64,000 nt of DNA from Pteria penguin (GCA_035048485.1 CM068587.1:24963034-25027033); one strand, 5' to 3'; counted from the stretch's first letter, positions 11,850 to 26,900 are shown. Translations and numbers: made by a program. Notes: generated from the letters alone by a model not told the origin.

Positions 11850-14039
11850 TGTCAGTTAAAGTTTATTTGTTTAAACTCAGAGAGGTTACATGCACATGTA
11901 AAAATGAAATGCAGATGGCAGATTTAATTCCATATAAATGAGTAATTAATATTGGAAAAACTACATGCATTTTTAAATCAAAATGGATGAGAATTTATTC
12001 ATGGGTTTGTGGCAAAAATGACAGACTTTTTGCACCTGGTGTAATAAAGACATCGATCTGGGAAAAATGGGAGAAAGTGCATTATGTTCTTATTCCAAAA
12101 GTGGTTATGGCATAGAGCTCGATAAGTCGTGTTTGTGTATACAGAAAGATATTTTTAATGATTTTATAAAAAAAAATCAAGGACAAATTCAACTTGTAAC
12201 ATTGATCGCCCTAGTAGTTTAACTGGGAGTTCAGATAAGGATACGACTGCAGTCACTAAGTCTGAGAACTGAGTGTTACTGTCCAAGAACTGCTACAGTA
12301 CCAATAGTAACGTAACTGTTCAGAGGTCGTTGACTGCGTAATTTCTGACATTAGTACTGTAGGTATCAATGTACAAATTGACCCTGACTGGAGTCATGTA
12401 AGTCCAGCTCGTAAAGAAAAATTCCAGGTTTTCTGTGTTGATATATTTGTTTAGTATATCTTTTGGATTGAAATATTATTTATGGACAATCTGTTGACCA
12501 GTAACAATATTAAAATTTATTTAATGGGTCAGTATTTTTCATATCAAGGTTAAAGTATTTTCTGCGGACTAAGGGAAAATGAAAAGCTAGGGTGAGGCAT
12601 AGTTATTTTGGCATTTTTACTTAAATGGGGAACCTCTCTTTTGATTGAAATGTAAAGGAAGCTCCAAATGATACCCCTTTTAATAGGAACTTCTCGATTC
12701 ATAATTATCATTAACATGTAGCCCTACGGAAAACCAGTTGCTAGTTTGAGTACTGTAGCACTTTCCCAATCCTGTACAGTAACAATTTCCAAACCCTTTT
12801 ATGGTTTAGGATCTTTATCAAAATAAATAAATGGAATGGAAAAATAATCCTGATTACTTTCACAAAGTAATCGTTAATTTAATCGATTTCGTTTGAAAAG
12901 TGAATAATCGTTACAGTAATTTAATGGATTATTTTGAAAATGCAAAGTAATAAAGTAATTGTAATTTAATTGATTACATTTGCAAGTAATCACCCCATGT
13001 CTGCTTGATAATACAATGTAATGATATTTCATATGTGGGTTGGTTATGAAGAGTAGATGACCCCTATTGCTTCTCAGGTCAAAAGGTCATGGAATACATG
13101 TACTTTGTACAATTGCACAGTATATAAATACATGTACCAGAAGGGGGCACATATGTTTTACAAACATTTCTTGTTTAGATAACCATGTATGGAAAGAAGT
13201 GGTCTTGATCAATAAACCTTAATCAATTTTTAAATCAAAACTATGGAATATGACATATATTTATTATTAGTATTTTAGTTGATACTGACCATTGACTCAC
13301 AAAGTTTCTTATTTATGTATCCATAGATACGTCAGTAGACCAGGTCATTCTGGAATTACATGTATTATATTAAAGCAGTCTTTCCAAAAACTCCTTAAGC
13401 CCAATGCCTGAGGCTACCAAAAATTCCTAGTCCTCGTCTTCATCTCTTAAGTACAGTTTTAAATAAACAAGTGTTTTTGATTTCTTTAACTCTTATTCAG
13501 TGTTGGCATATTGCATATTATTGGAACATTTTGATTTTATTGTAAATTCTGAATACAAAAAGAAAAACAATATCTCCAAAAATGTAAAAGGAATTTTAAA
13601 ATTGAAATAAAAGTATATCATTTTAAACTTTCTCTATATGAATACAATTGATGTCAAATAAAAAATCTTTAGAACATGAACAAGCTTGTATCTTTTGACC
13701 AAGGAAATGATTTATCAGTAATTGCGCTCAAATGGATAATGAAATTGTGTGAAAATGTGATGTGGTCTAGAAGTTTGTTTCTATTTTAGAATGCAATGCA
13801 TATAGATTTAATATGATATATGTACCTTGATATTATACAGAATAATACAATTACTCAAAAAAGTTAATTTAAGTGTCCCAATCACGTTTCAATGAAAATA
13901 TGTTAAACTGGTTAAAGTTGTATTTTTTTCTATAATTTCAAGGAGTATTGTATCGTATCAAAAATTTGGTATTACCATATTATTATGGTGAAAAGAATTG
14001 TATCATGGAGCTGGAAGGGGATATCGTTTTAGCTTTACA
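11850..14039. other. 5' flank of VRK1, no gene recognised
   Basis: Contains low-complexity 'aagtaatcgttaatttaatcg' sequence (12830-12990) and a 'gttactgtccaagaactg' repeat fragment shared with 30080 and 7880. No promoter or exon could be assigned. Confidence 0.5.
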
Positions 14040-14155
14040 AATTGCAGATACATCTTGGTCAATGACATGCTTTTAAAGCACACAAAATTTAGTGCCAAAT
14101 TGCAGATACATCTTGGTCAATGACATGCTTTTAAAGCATGCAAAATTTAGTGCCA
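14040..14155 (+). repeat. Perfect-looking 58-bp tandem duplication
   Basis: Two adjacent copies of a unit beginning aattgcagatacatcttggt. They differ only around AGCACACAA versus AGCATGCAA, so the event is recent or the copies are maintained. Confidence 0.9.
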
Positions 14156-14945
14156 AGTCTTATCATATTGACTTTGTGTACAACAATGAATTATGAATTT
14201 GAAAGAGAGTTGAATTAAGATTTATTAAAATTATAGATGTTTTGACTGGTTAGAAGAATTTTCCTTGGGTTAGTGAAAGTTTGAGTTGGACTAGATGTAC
14301 TAACTAGTAGCGTAAAAAAGTTTTCTAATGAACTGGTAAAGTCGGGAAAAGTAGCCGAAGAGGTTAGTCATAAAAATGCTACAAATATATAGTGAATGCA
14401 TCATTTTGGTCATAAGTTTTACATATTTTAAACATAAAAGGTTAAATGTGCACTTGCCCAAACTTCATGCAAAAGTTGATTGCCGAAAAACCCCAAATCA
14501 TCCAGGAACTGTTACTGGACTGGTATATGAAATTTTGACCAAATATATTAGAAGAAAGAATAGAAGGGTGTATTTAATTTCATGAAAATTTATCTACTGG
14601 AAAAGTAATTATGTTCGCAAAATCTTTTATATCAATAAGATGTGCAGCTTTCACTATACGAATAACACAAGACTTAAAAAATATTTTGATCCTCTATTTA
14701 GGTTGTTTTTACATTATCAGTTCTGTTGGAAACATTTTTATAGATCATAAAAACTGTCACACTGATTTCTCTAAAGATATGGATTGCAGTATCGTATCAT
14801 TTAAACCACTTCCTGTATCTTGGATGGTATTGTGGCTTAAGAATCACAATATATTTTATCACAGTATTCATTCTTAACTCCAGTTTTGTTGTTACAAATG
14901 TGTAATTTATATTTTTGATGTTTAATTTAGAGATTTTGCTGTAAT

Positions 14946-14979
14946 ATGCCTCGAGCGAAAGCTGGGACGTCAGGCACAG
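14946..14979 (+). CDS. VRK1: VRK1 exon 1 (first coding)
   Basis: Starts ATGCCTCGAGCGAAAGC (MPRAKAG), the family's usual MPR-K opening, and ends ACAG|GTTAGT in phase 1. An acceptor-like tttaatttag ends at 14930, so this coding start probably sits 15 nt inside an internal exon, with 5' UTR on an upstream exon I could not place firmly. Confidence 0.85.
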
Positions 14980-17900
14980 GTTAGTTCAATTTATATATTT
15001 CAGTTTTCACTAACACATGCAATGATGTATCTGTTTATCTCTCATTTTGTTCCATGATAAGGTTGAATTTGTACAGTAATTGCCTATCAGTGTTTTTAGG
15101 CCTCCGCCATTAAATGGCCGGGGGCATATAGTGTTACCTTATTCTGTCATTCCGTCACCCTGTTCCGTCATTCTGTCATTACGTCATCATTGCGTTTCCG
15201 CTCATTTCTCTTTGAAGGTTTGATAAATTAAATTGATAATGGGTATACAGATGTATCAAGGGAAATGCAGGTCAAGTTCGAATATGGCTGTGGTCCGGTA
15301 ATTTTGACAGAGTTATTGCCCTTGAAATAGAAAATTTCTTTAAAATGAGTTTCCGCACATTTTCTCTTTGAAGGTGAAATGAATTAAATTGGTATTGAGT
15401 ATATAGATGTATCAAGGGAAAATGCAGGTGTGGTTCGGTAATTTTTGACAGAATTATCGTTCTTGAACATAGAAAATTTCTTTAAAATGACAGTTTCCGC
15501 TCATTTTCGTCGTGAAAGTTTGATGGATTAAATTGATATTGCATATGTAGATGTATTAAAGGAAAATGCAGGTCAGGTTCTAATATAGGCATGTTCCATT
15601 AATTTTTGACAGACTAATTGCCCTTGAACATTAAAAATTTCATGAAATATTAGTTCTCTGGCAATTTTATTCCACTAGCTTATCTGCCAACGGGGGCATT
15701 TGTGTCACACCAACACATTAAAATTCTAGGGATTTTTTTCTTTGAATAAGGTCAGTAGTAAGGACTTTTCCCAATGGAAATCTCATTTTTCCCAAGGTTT
15801 GTCTAAATTTTCCCCAAATATTGATCTTTTAGCATTATGTAAATGGGACAAAAAATTCCAAAATGAAAAGGGACAGACACCTTTGAAAAAGTGAAAAAAA
15901 AACTACTGCCTATATACTGTATATTAACCTTCTTTTCGTGGAAAAGCGGAAAATATCTTTCAGATTGATGTGTTTGTTTGTTTGTTTGATTATTGTTTTA
16001 CGTCACTCCACGATTATTTCACGTATATGGTGACGGCCAGATTGATGTGAAGTACATGTTATATCACAACTGAATCATTGTAACTAAATATATAGTCATT
16101 TATTTACAAAAGATGTACAAAGAACTTTTTATTAGAGGATTTCTTATGTTATGAATGTGTACCAATTTTGAAGCTTAGTTAAATCATTCTAGATTATCCT
16201 GTAATTTGCAGATGGACAATATTTAACATTTTGTTTAAAGACATCATTCCATGATGACCTATTAATGTAGAAATATTATAAACTAACAGTGCCATTTGTA
16301 TTATTTTCTGCCTTACAGCATTTACTTCATATGCAGTTTTCAATTTTGCATACTGTTGTAATGTTATACATCCCTTTAAACTTAAATGAAACTATTACTA
16401 TCTTAATTTTTGACCGGATTGCAAAGCAATTCCGGTCTATGAATTGGGGAAAACCGTCTGTCCGTACGGCGTCAACATTTTGCGTTTAGCATTTGCATTT
16501 AGCTTGGTTTCTTTCATACCCTAAAGGGTACTTATGGTAAAGTTGGTAGGTTTGTAGATACTTGAATGTTCTATCCAACCAATACAAAAATTTAGTGACC
16601 TTGACCTTGACTTTACACTTCAGTGAACATACTCTCTTTTTTGCCTTTAGGGTGACCACTTGCATACATGTATTGTTAATGTTATTGTAAAGCAATTCTG
16701 GTCTATACATTGGCGAAATACGTCTGTCTGTCCGTCTGTCTGTTGTCAACTTTTTGCGTTAAGCCTTTGCAATCCGGTCATACCGTCGTTGACAGTTTCT
16801 TGTTATATTTATGTGTGCATTTAAATACATAGATGTGTGTATATATGAGTAGGTGCTGTTTATATTTGTGTGTATGTATGTGTGTGTATATATGTATATA
16901 TATATACAGGTTTGTTTTTTGTTTTTGTATATGTTTGTATTAATTTGTGTTTATATTTTAATGTATATATGTATGTATGTATGTCTTAGTACGTATGCAC
17001 GTGTAAATAGATGCGCAGATATATGTGTTAATTTATATAGATACATTAGACTTGCGGTGCATAAGAGCATAGACACTTGCGAGTTTTCAGTTTAGAGTTT
17101 TTGTTAATGTATCAACTCATATATCAGTGTGTTAAATTGCAGATTATATCGAATACAAGAACTTTGTAATAAAAAAAAAATATGAGGTGCCATCACTGTA
17201 TAGATAGGATGATATTAGTATGAAATGTCACATCTGTATAGATAAGATGATTTTAGTATGAGATGCCACCTCTGTGTAGATAAAATGATCTTTGTATGAA
17301 ATGTCACATCTGTATAGATAAGATGATCTTAGTATGAGGTGCCACCTCTGTATAGATAAGATGATCTTAGTATGAGGTACCACCTCTGTATAGATAAGAT
17401 GATCTTAGTATGAGGTACCACCTCTGTATAGATAAGATGATTTTAGTATGAGGTACCACCTCTGTATAGATAAGATGATTTTAGTATGAGGTACCACCAC
17501 TGTATAGATAAGATGATTTTAGTATGAGGTACCACCTCTGTATAGATAAAATGATCTTTGTATGAAATGTCACATCTGTATAGATAAGATGATCTTAGTA
17601 TGAGGTACCACCACTGTATAGATAAGATGATTTTAGTATGAGGTACCACCTCTGTATAGATAAGATGATTTTAGTATGAGGTACCGCCACTGTATAGATA
17701 AGATGATTTTAGTATGAGGTACCACCACTGTATAGATAAGATGATCTTAGTATGAGGTACCACCTCTGTATAGATAAGATGATTTTAGTATGAGGTACCA
17801 CCACTGTATAGATAAGATGATTTTAGTATGAGGTGCCACCTCTGTATAAATAAGTAGTCAAAATTTGTATGCCCCACATCAGGCATATGCCATCACCATA

Positions 17901-20900
17901 TACATGAAATATTCGTGGTGTGACGTAAAACAAAAATCAATCAATCTGTATAGATAAGATGATCTTAATATAAAGTGCCACCTCTGTATAGATAAGATGA
18001 TCTTAGTATGAGGTGCCACCTCTGTATAGATAAGATGATCTTAGTATGAGGTGCCACCTCTGTATAGATAAGATGATCTTAGTATGAGGTACCACCTCTG
18101 TATAGATAAGATGATCTTAGTGTGAGGTACCACCTCTGTATAGATATGATCTTAGTATGAGGTGCCACCTCTGTATAGATAAAATGATCTTATTATGAGA
18201 TGCCACCTCTGTATAGATAAAATGATCTTAGTATGAGGTACCACCTCTGTATAGATAAGATGATCTTAGTATGAGGTGCCACCTCTGTATAGATATGATC
18301 TTAGTATGAGGTGCCACCTTTGTATAGATAAAATGATCTTAGTATGAGGTGCCACCTCTGTATTGATGAGATGATCTTTGAATGAGGTGTCACTTTTGTA
18401 TAGATAAGATGATCTTAGTATGAGGTGCCACCTCTATATAGATAAGATGATCTTAGTATATGATGAAACAGTCATCAAGCAAAGATTCATTGTGATCAAA
18501 GAAGTTTGTATTATGGAAAAGGAATTCTGATGTATTTCCATGATTTTAAAGAAAACCTTGTGTTATATCAAGGTATATCAGAGCCTTGTTTTACCCAAAC
18601 ATTAGTGTTTTAAATCATAAGACATACCATTCTAGACTGCATTCCAAACACCCAACAACATACCATTGGTGGTGTATGGTTGTACACTATCTAATCTGCT
18701 TTGTTTCATTCTAAATTTGTGCAGGTGTAAAAAAAGTTAGAGCTCCAAAAGGTCCAAAGCTTCCTGATCCATTCGACAGTGGAACAATTCTAAATGATAT
18801 ACGGAAAAAGAAGTGGAGGTTAGGACCTCAGATTGGCCAAGGGGGATTTGGACTCATTTATCTTGGTAAATTTTGTAGAATATTGAATAATTAATGCCAT
18901 TTTCTCAGGATTTATTCATTAATTTTCTGAATGTTTAGAAACCTTACCAAATATGTGGAATGAGGTTTCCGTTTGACGAGTTGGTTAGCAATGCTAACTA
19001 GCATGGAATCATACATCGCTTTATTCAAGGTTTTCAGTAAGGGCTGGCAACACAGTGAAATACCAGCGCTTCAAATGACAATAGACATTTTTCAGTTAAA
19101 TGTAATGTATGATATGTCAGACATGCGACTTTTTGCTGGATATGTCATTATGATGTTATCGCTAGCATAGTGACTTCAGGGTAAAATGACACAACTTTTT
19201 ACAGCAAATTATGGTATGTCTGGCATGGAATGAAATATAAGATCAATAGGAAAAAGGTCTTTTCCAATCATTGCCAGTTTGAATTACTTCTGATCTCAAG
19301 TACTACCATAAAGTGATTTTACTCAATGTCTTAGTTGACCTGTTTATAAATTTCTTATTGAAAACCCTATTGATATACTTTTTACACCAGTATATGCTGA
19401 AACAGGCAAATTTTTGTCAATGAAATGAAAAAGTACATGAGATCTATAATGTTAGGTGGATTTTTACCCTTCCCGTCAAACATTCTGACACATTAATGCA
19501 TAGCTGAAATTTAAGTAATGAGTCTTTAAAAATACATGCATGTAACACATTTTTCTGGTGCCTTACATATACATTAACAGTATTGTTCAAAACTCATAGA
19601 TGGATGTATCGAAAGCTGATGTTTGACATGTGTTAGTTTTCAGAACTTATCATGTTTCATTCTCCATTTGTTTTACAGCATCAGATGAAACAGATTCTTC
19701 TGTTGGACCGGCGGCCCAGTATGTTGTCAAAATTGTAAGCACTTTATAGTGTTCTTAGAAAAAATTTCAAGTTAATATGTTTTAATATCAATTTCAAGTT
19801 GATAAAGTCAGAAAAGTGAAAGATGTACATTGTTTTTTATGGGGACATAAGTTGAATAGCACTCTTCATATTGCCACAAGTTGATAAGTAACATCACGGT
19901 AACTGTTGTCAATTTATTATAATCTGACCGGGACAAAAGTCAGGAGAGCTATTGTCTTGTTGCTTGTATTGTCTGTGGTATTCCTCAGGATAAGAGATTT
20001 CATATGGTACCATGGCCTTTGATATTGTGTCCTTGCCCTTGGATTTGCACCTTTTTTGAACAGAATTTGATGAAACTTGATAAGCCAAAGAAAATTTTTC
20101 AATATTTTATGTTTTGGATTTTTTATGAATTGTATCCATGAACAGGTGGCACCACCACAGACAAAAGTAGGTCACAGAGGGTACCCTCCTTTGACAAACT
20201 TCTTATTCAGATCGGGTGCATAGCTGTGGTCAAAAAATTTTTTTTTTTTTTTATGAAATTAGGAAGACTTCCAAAAAAAAAGGGGGGGGGGCACCACCAT
20301 AGTCAAGAGTAGGTCACCTCTTGTTTTCAAAAACCTTAATTTAGGCTGTATCATTTGAGACACAAGGGATAGGGATCTCATGTTTCTTTTGTTGTTTCCT
20401 CAGGATCAGAGCTTTTATATGGTACCATGTATTAGAGCAAGTGAACTTTTACCTTGGACTTTACCGGTATCTACTTTTTAGATCACCAGGGTGAATGTCG
20501 GAAGAGCTAATGTCATAGCTGTAGTGTCAGTGTCCACATCGGTGGTGTAGAAAAAAAGCATAACCTTTGGCCCTACCTTCAAGACATTTAAATATAGGCT
20601 TTCACATTTCACCTGCACTTTCCTTGTGACAAGGCCTTTCCATTGATCCCATCAGTTTTTATCCTACGACTTTGACGTCGACATTTGACCAACTTTCCAA
20701 AAACTTTATTAACCTTGCCCATAACTCTTCAACTGCTAGGTTTAAAGCTTTCATATTTCACATTTATGTTCATTATGACAAGACCTTTCTGTTTGTACCA
20801 AAAGTTTTGACTCTATGACTTTCACTTTGAAGTTTGACCCACTTTTCAAAAACTATAACTTGACAGTTACCGTATTCACTTGTGATAATACACATTTTTT

Positions 20901-23900
20901 TCATAAAATCTGATTTTCAAGGTGCGAACTATACACGAGATCTCAAACAAGAGCCTTTTTTCCAGACATAAGAACTCATATTTCCGCAGCAATATTGCTC
21001 TAAATGTCCACTGACAACGATCAGAACATGACCATTAGACTTTGGGAACCCTTACTTGACCACTGAAATGGATTTTAGACACTTGATAAAGAGATCATTT
21101 ATTAAAAGGGTAGGACTTTGATATTTCATGTGTGTTCATTATAGCTAGACCTTTCTTTCTGTACCAAATTTTTTACCTTGAGACTTTGACCCTGACTTAA
21201 GAAAACATCTAAAATATATGCTTTCCCCCTGACAGTGCCCTGCCAGTGAGCTACCGGATATGTTGACCTGTTACAACTCTTGTTAAAAAGTATAGCCTTG
21301 TCAATATTTTTTTCCACAACAAGAGATAGAGCTGGGTTTTCGTATTTCAGTTAAAGATTCCTCAGGATAAAAGCTTTCATTTGGTGCCATGCCCTTTGCA
21401 TAGTGACCTTGTCCTTGGACTAACACTCAAGGATGTGTCATGACCTTCACTCAAGGTCATATCTCCAAGGTCAATGTCATAGTGCACACATTTTCAAAAT
21501 CCTTGTACGAGTCATAGCTCCCTACTGCTATATATGATCTTGATAATATTTCACACCATTGCTTTCCATGATCCAAAGGTGTGTATCACATTGTACAGAG
21601 TGTGTTGTCTGTCTGTGTGTCCGTCCATCTGTCTGTCCATGAAACTTGTCTGGGCCATAACTTCTTCCTTTTACTTTGGAGGGAGACCAAATTTCACACA
21701 ATTGTTGTTCATGACCTTGAACCAAGGTCATATCTACAAGGTCAAGGTCACAGTGCATACATAGCCAGAATTTTTGTCTGAGTCGTAACTTCTTCCTTTT
21801 AATTTGGAGGGAGATGATATTTTACACAATTATTTTCCATGACCTGTGGGTGTGTTATTACTTTTAACAAAGGTTAAGGTCATATCTACAATGTCAATGA
21901 CACAGTGCAATCATAGCCAGAATTCTTGTCTGGGCCATAATTTCTTCCTCTTATGTTGCTGGAAGACTATATTTTACACAATTGTTGTGCATAACCCTAG
22001 GATGTGTAATGACTTTGAACCAAAGTCATTTCTACAAGGTCAAGGTCAGAGTGCACACAATTGTTTTCATTCATTATATCTCAAAATTTACAAGTGGTAC
22101 ATCCATTACACTTATACCAGAGATGTATCTTGGGATGAATTATTGCATGTTTCAACTTTATTGCCGCAAGGGGTATTTGCCCCGTTAGGACAGCTCTAGT
22201 TTATTAATATTCATATCAATATAATAACTGTCAGACAGGCCTACCTTTGACCCAAAATTCAGTGCATATGAATTCTGATGATATGTTATGATTTAATTGC
22301 TATAGGAACCACATACAAATGGTCCTTTGTTTTGTGAACTTCACTTCTATCAGAGAGCTGCAAAACCTGACATGAGTGAGTACTTTTCATTGTATGTAAC
22401 TTAAGACCTTTCAAATGTGGTCTTATCTTTTTGATTGGAGGGGGGGGGGCAGATTTAGTGTAGTGGTTATGTGCTTGATTTGTGATGCAGATAATTCAGA
22501 TTATTGATTATACCCAGCAGTGTGGTATATACTACAATTTGATATCTTTCTGCCAGTCCTCAAAACTGAGACTGGTTTTCTTGAGACCATGGTCAGCATA
22601 TTTATCTTTACAAAATTCTGCTCAATATTGGCAGCAATTCTTGTTTACAAATAGGAGAAAGATTATACAGTAATTTTAGTTAAATGTGGTCTCCTGTAAT
22701 TTAAAATTACCTCTATAAATCTTTGATGAACCTTTTTGCACAACAGTTCCATTTGGTTTAACTCAGTTTACTTTGATTTGAATTAAAATCTTATGTTTTC
22801 TTTCATTTAAGTTGATGATTGGTGCAGATCTAATCGTTTGAAGTACATTGGGATCCCAAAATTCATTGCAATGGGGTCCTATACACGAGGAAAGGAAAAC
22901 TTCCGGTTTATGGTCATGCCCAGATTTGGTCCTGATCTACAACGAGTGTTTGAGGATTCAGGAAAGAGACTTGAGAAGCACACAGTGTTCTGCCTTGCTC
23001 TTAGAATGGTACTTTAAATATCACAATAGTTTAGCCATACACTGATGTAAGATATAGCAAGAATATTTAATCATATCTTTGGTTCATGTGGAAGCCAGCA
23101 CAGACCAATTGGTAGTATACTTGACCTGAGTTCTAAAAGCCTCGTGTCTGCACCTTTCTTTTGTTTGAGGTAGTAATAAGCGAGGTCCATTGTGATCGTA
23201 CACATAGGTAAGTTAATGATCCCTCTCTGCTTCAGGTGGATTCACTGCATAGGTATAAATTGCTGTGCAATGTATCAGGCAGATGACATTATTTGTAGGT
23301 GAATAAACCTGACTTGGTATAGATATGGAAATGGTATTTTTATTGCTTACTTTGACATTACAGATTGATGCATTAGAGTACCTTCATGAGAATCAATATG
23401 TTCACGCTGATATCAAAGCATCCAATATGCTGCTTGGTTTTAATGGAGGCAAAGTGCAACCTGATCAAGTAAGTGTACAAGTATTTTTGTAAAATTAGAA
23501 GGATGAAATAAAACATGTGTCTTTAGAACAATAACAGTAATATGCTGATTTTGAAATGTTTGATTATGTGTAGTGGATCTTTATTTTGTTTCAGATTTAT
23601 TTAGTAGATTTTGGGCTTGTTCATAGATACAATCCAGACAATACCCATAAACCCTATAAGGAGGATCCTAGGTGTTGTCATGATGGCACAGTAGAATTCA
23701 CTAGTATAGATGCTCACAAAGGTGTAGGTAGGTGACTCGTAATTCTGAAGATTTGTTAGTATATACATTACTGTCTGAGACTTTTATGCTCCTGAATCAA
23801 TAAATGGGGGCATATTGTTTTCAACATGTCTGTCTGTTTTTTATATCTCTTGCAAACAAAATTTGGGGGGGGCAGGGATTATATAGGAATTACCTTGATT

Positions 23901-26900
23901 GTTTGTTTGTTTGTGCATCGATCTTGTCCTGGCCATAACTTTTTCATATTACTTTAGAATGAGATGATATTTTACACAATTGTTGTCCATGACCCAAGAG
24001 TGTGTCATGAGTTGGAAGCAAAGTCATCTACAATGTCAAGGTCACAATGCACACATACCAGAATTCTTGTTTCCATTGATTACCTCAAAATGTACAAGTG
24101 GGACATCCATTACACTTGTACCAGTGTGATGAATTATTACATGTTTCACATTTGTTGCCATAGGGGTATTGTTGTCCATGACCCAAGGCTGTGTCATGAC
24201 ATTGAATCATGTGATATGTACAAGTTCAAGGTCAGTGCACACAAATCCAAAATTCTTGTCCGGGCTATAACTTCTTCTTGTTACGTTGAAGGGAGATAAT
24301 ATTTTATACAATTGTTATCCATGACCCAAGTGTGTTATGACCTTGAACCAAAGTTATATCTACATGGTCAAGGTCACTGTACACACTTGGCCAGAATTCT
24401 TGTCAGGGCTATAATTTCTTTCTGTTACATTACAGGGACATTATATTTTTCAAAATTTCTGTCCATGATCCAGGGGTGTGTCATGACCTTGCATAAAGGT
24501 CATATCTACAAGTTCAAGGTCATAGTGCTTACATAGTCAGAATTCTTGTCTGGGCTAAAACCTCTTCTTGTTATGTTGGAGGGAGATGATATTTTGCACA
24601 GTTGTTGTCCATGACTAAAGGATGTGTCATAACCTTGAACCAAGGTCATATCTTCAAGGTCATGATCACAGTACACCAAAATCCAGAATTCCTCTTCAGG
24701 CCATAGCTTCTTCCTTACACGTTGGAGGGAGATTATACTTAACACAGTTGTTGTCTATGACCCAAGGGTGTGTCATAACCTTGAACAAAAGTCATATTTA
24801 CAAGGTCAAGGTCACAGTGCACACATACCAGAATTCTTGTTTTCATTGATTATACCTCAAAATGTACAAGTGGGACATCCATTACACTTGTACCAGTGTG
24901 ATGAATTATTGCATATTTCACCTTTGTTACCGTAGGGGGTATTTGACCTGTTAGGACAGTTCTAGTTTGTCTGTCTGTTGTCAGCATTAACTGTCTCCAT
25001 ATCTTTGAACTGTGAGAGATGGAGATGTCATATTTGACATGCACACTCCACTAATAAAGCCCTTTCAAATTTTACAGGGCCATTGACCTTGTGACCTTGA
25101 CCATGAGCTTTGACCTATATTTCAAAATTTGCCATATTTAGATTTTGTTGTCGCCTGTTGCATTTCTGTTGTACAAGTGCATCTGTTTATGTTTTCATGA
25201 TGGTAGAAAAATATTTACTTGTCTGAAGTATAAAATCAGTAGTTGATAAGTTTAAAGATAAGGAATCAATATAGCAGCATATAGCCAGAACTTTAAAAAA
25301 AAAATTAGAATTAGATAACACTTTCCGAAATAAGGAGATCAGCAGAAAACTAGGTATGAAGTGATATTTTTTCTAAATTTGAAGAGAGTAAAACCCTTAT
25401 CCAAACAATGAATCAGTACTCCCTATGATTTTAAGTGAGTAAATGTAATGTGTGCTGCCCTGTATCGGCCAACTTATGTAATAGGTTTTCATCATCTGTA
25501 TACAGTTTGTCTATCTAATTTCAGCGCCATCTAGGAGAGGGGACATGGAAATACTGGGTTACTGTCTCTTACAGTGGCTCTGCAGCAAATTACCATGGGA
25601 GGACAATTTACAGAACAAAGATTATGTCAGAGATTCGAAAATCAAGCAAGTATTACATTCTTTTTTCAGGTATTAAAGCATCAAGTATGCTGAGAGAGTT
25701 ATTGGTTACATTATTTTTAAAGGTTTTCTTGTCAATGTACACTGAATAGTAACACATGAAATTTTTCAACTGTTCACAGATATGATGAAATGGGAATGAA
25801 TATTGTTATAAAAAGAAATATACTTACTTTATGAAAATAAGACTGCAGAAAAATTAGGATAATAGTGAATTTTAATACACTGTATTAAGCTGATAACTAC
25901 AATCGCAGGTACTTACAACTCCACAAAGAGGTTTGGGGTGTAGAAATATCTCACTACCTATCTGTTTGTCTGTCTGTCTCATTATTAATATACTTTGTCA
26001 TATTTATACAATACTATATACAAACGCATCTGGTTGATACATCACACAAAAGTGACTCCAAGGTCAAGGTAACAGTGATCTTGTGATTAAAATTAATGTC
26101 TGGTCTGTAAAACTGTAGCTATATATAGTTGTTGCCATTAACACAACGAAGAATTATGACTTTGACTCGTGGTCATAATTATAAGGTCAGAGTCACTGGA
26201 AATCTATTAAAGTAAGAGTGAATGGAGAAAACGTGTGGTGTAAACCACAAGGGAGTATGGAGAAATGAAAATTAATCTCCTAGAACGTAGTGAAATATAA
26301 ATCCTGCATAGAATTTCAGAGTAATTGAACTTGTACATACTCATGATATTTAAAGTTATTGCAATCTTTATTACAGTTTCCTCGATGATGTGAACATTAA
26401 TAGTACCATGTTGTACCTGTAAAACCATGCAGTATAGTGACAGTTAAAGATCACTGTGTGTCTAGTCTAGGCATTGTCTATCATCTCTGTGTTAATTGTC
26501 TTTGTGGGTGATGCACGTTTGTTGATCACTTTTGTACTCTTCTTTATTTAGAGTTTTTGGTATCATTAGTTGTAGGGTATGGGCATTATATACTGTGTAT
26601 AAACCTAAACAAGACATGGTATAATTAGGATATAAACAGAACAGTTTGTGCAGTTTCTATAAAGAATACAAACTATTATGGTGTTGTTCCGTTTTCAGAT
26701 ACACTAAAGATCTGAATTCCTTGATGAAGAAATGTTTTCCTGCCGGTGATCCACCAGGTAAATGGACATTATTAATTGTGTATACATTTTGCTGTGTAAT
26801 TTGTGTACACACATTAGTTGATACTTCTACTGTATATTAACTTATTATAGCAAGAGTAATTAGCACTGGCCTCTACACTTATTCAGTGAAAAGTACATGA

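Noticed and set aside
17190..18460. CRISPR-like array (regular 38-bp repeats)
   Set aside because: There are no unique spacers; the whole unit repeats, and the setting is a eukaryotic intron.
20120..25130. Many 60-110 aa ORFs in VRK1 introns
   Set aside because: They repeat the same few peptides because they read the 'aaggtcaaggtca' noncoding repeats.
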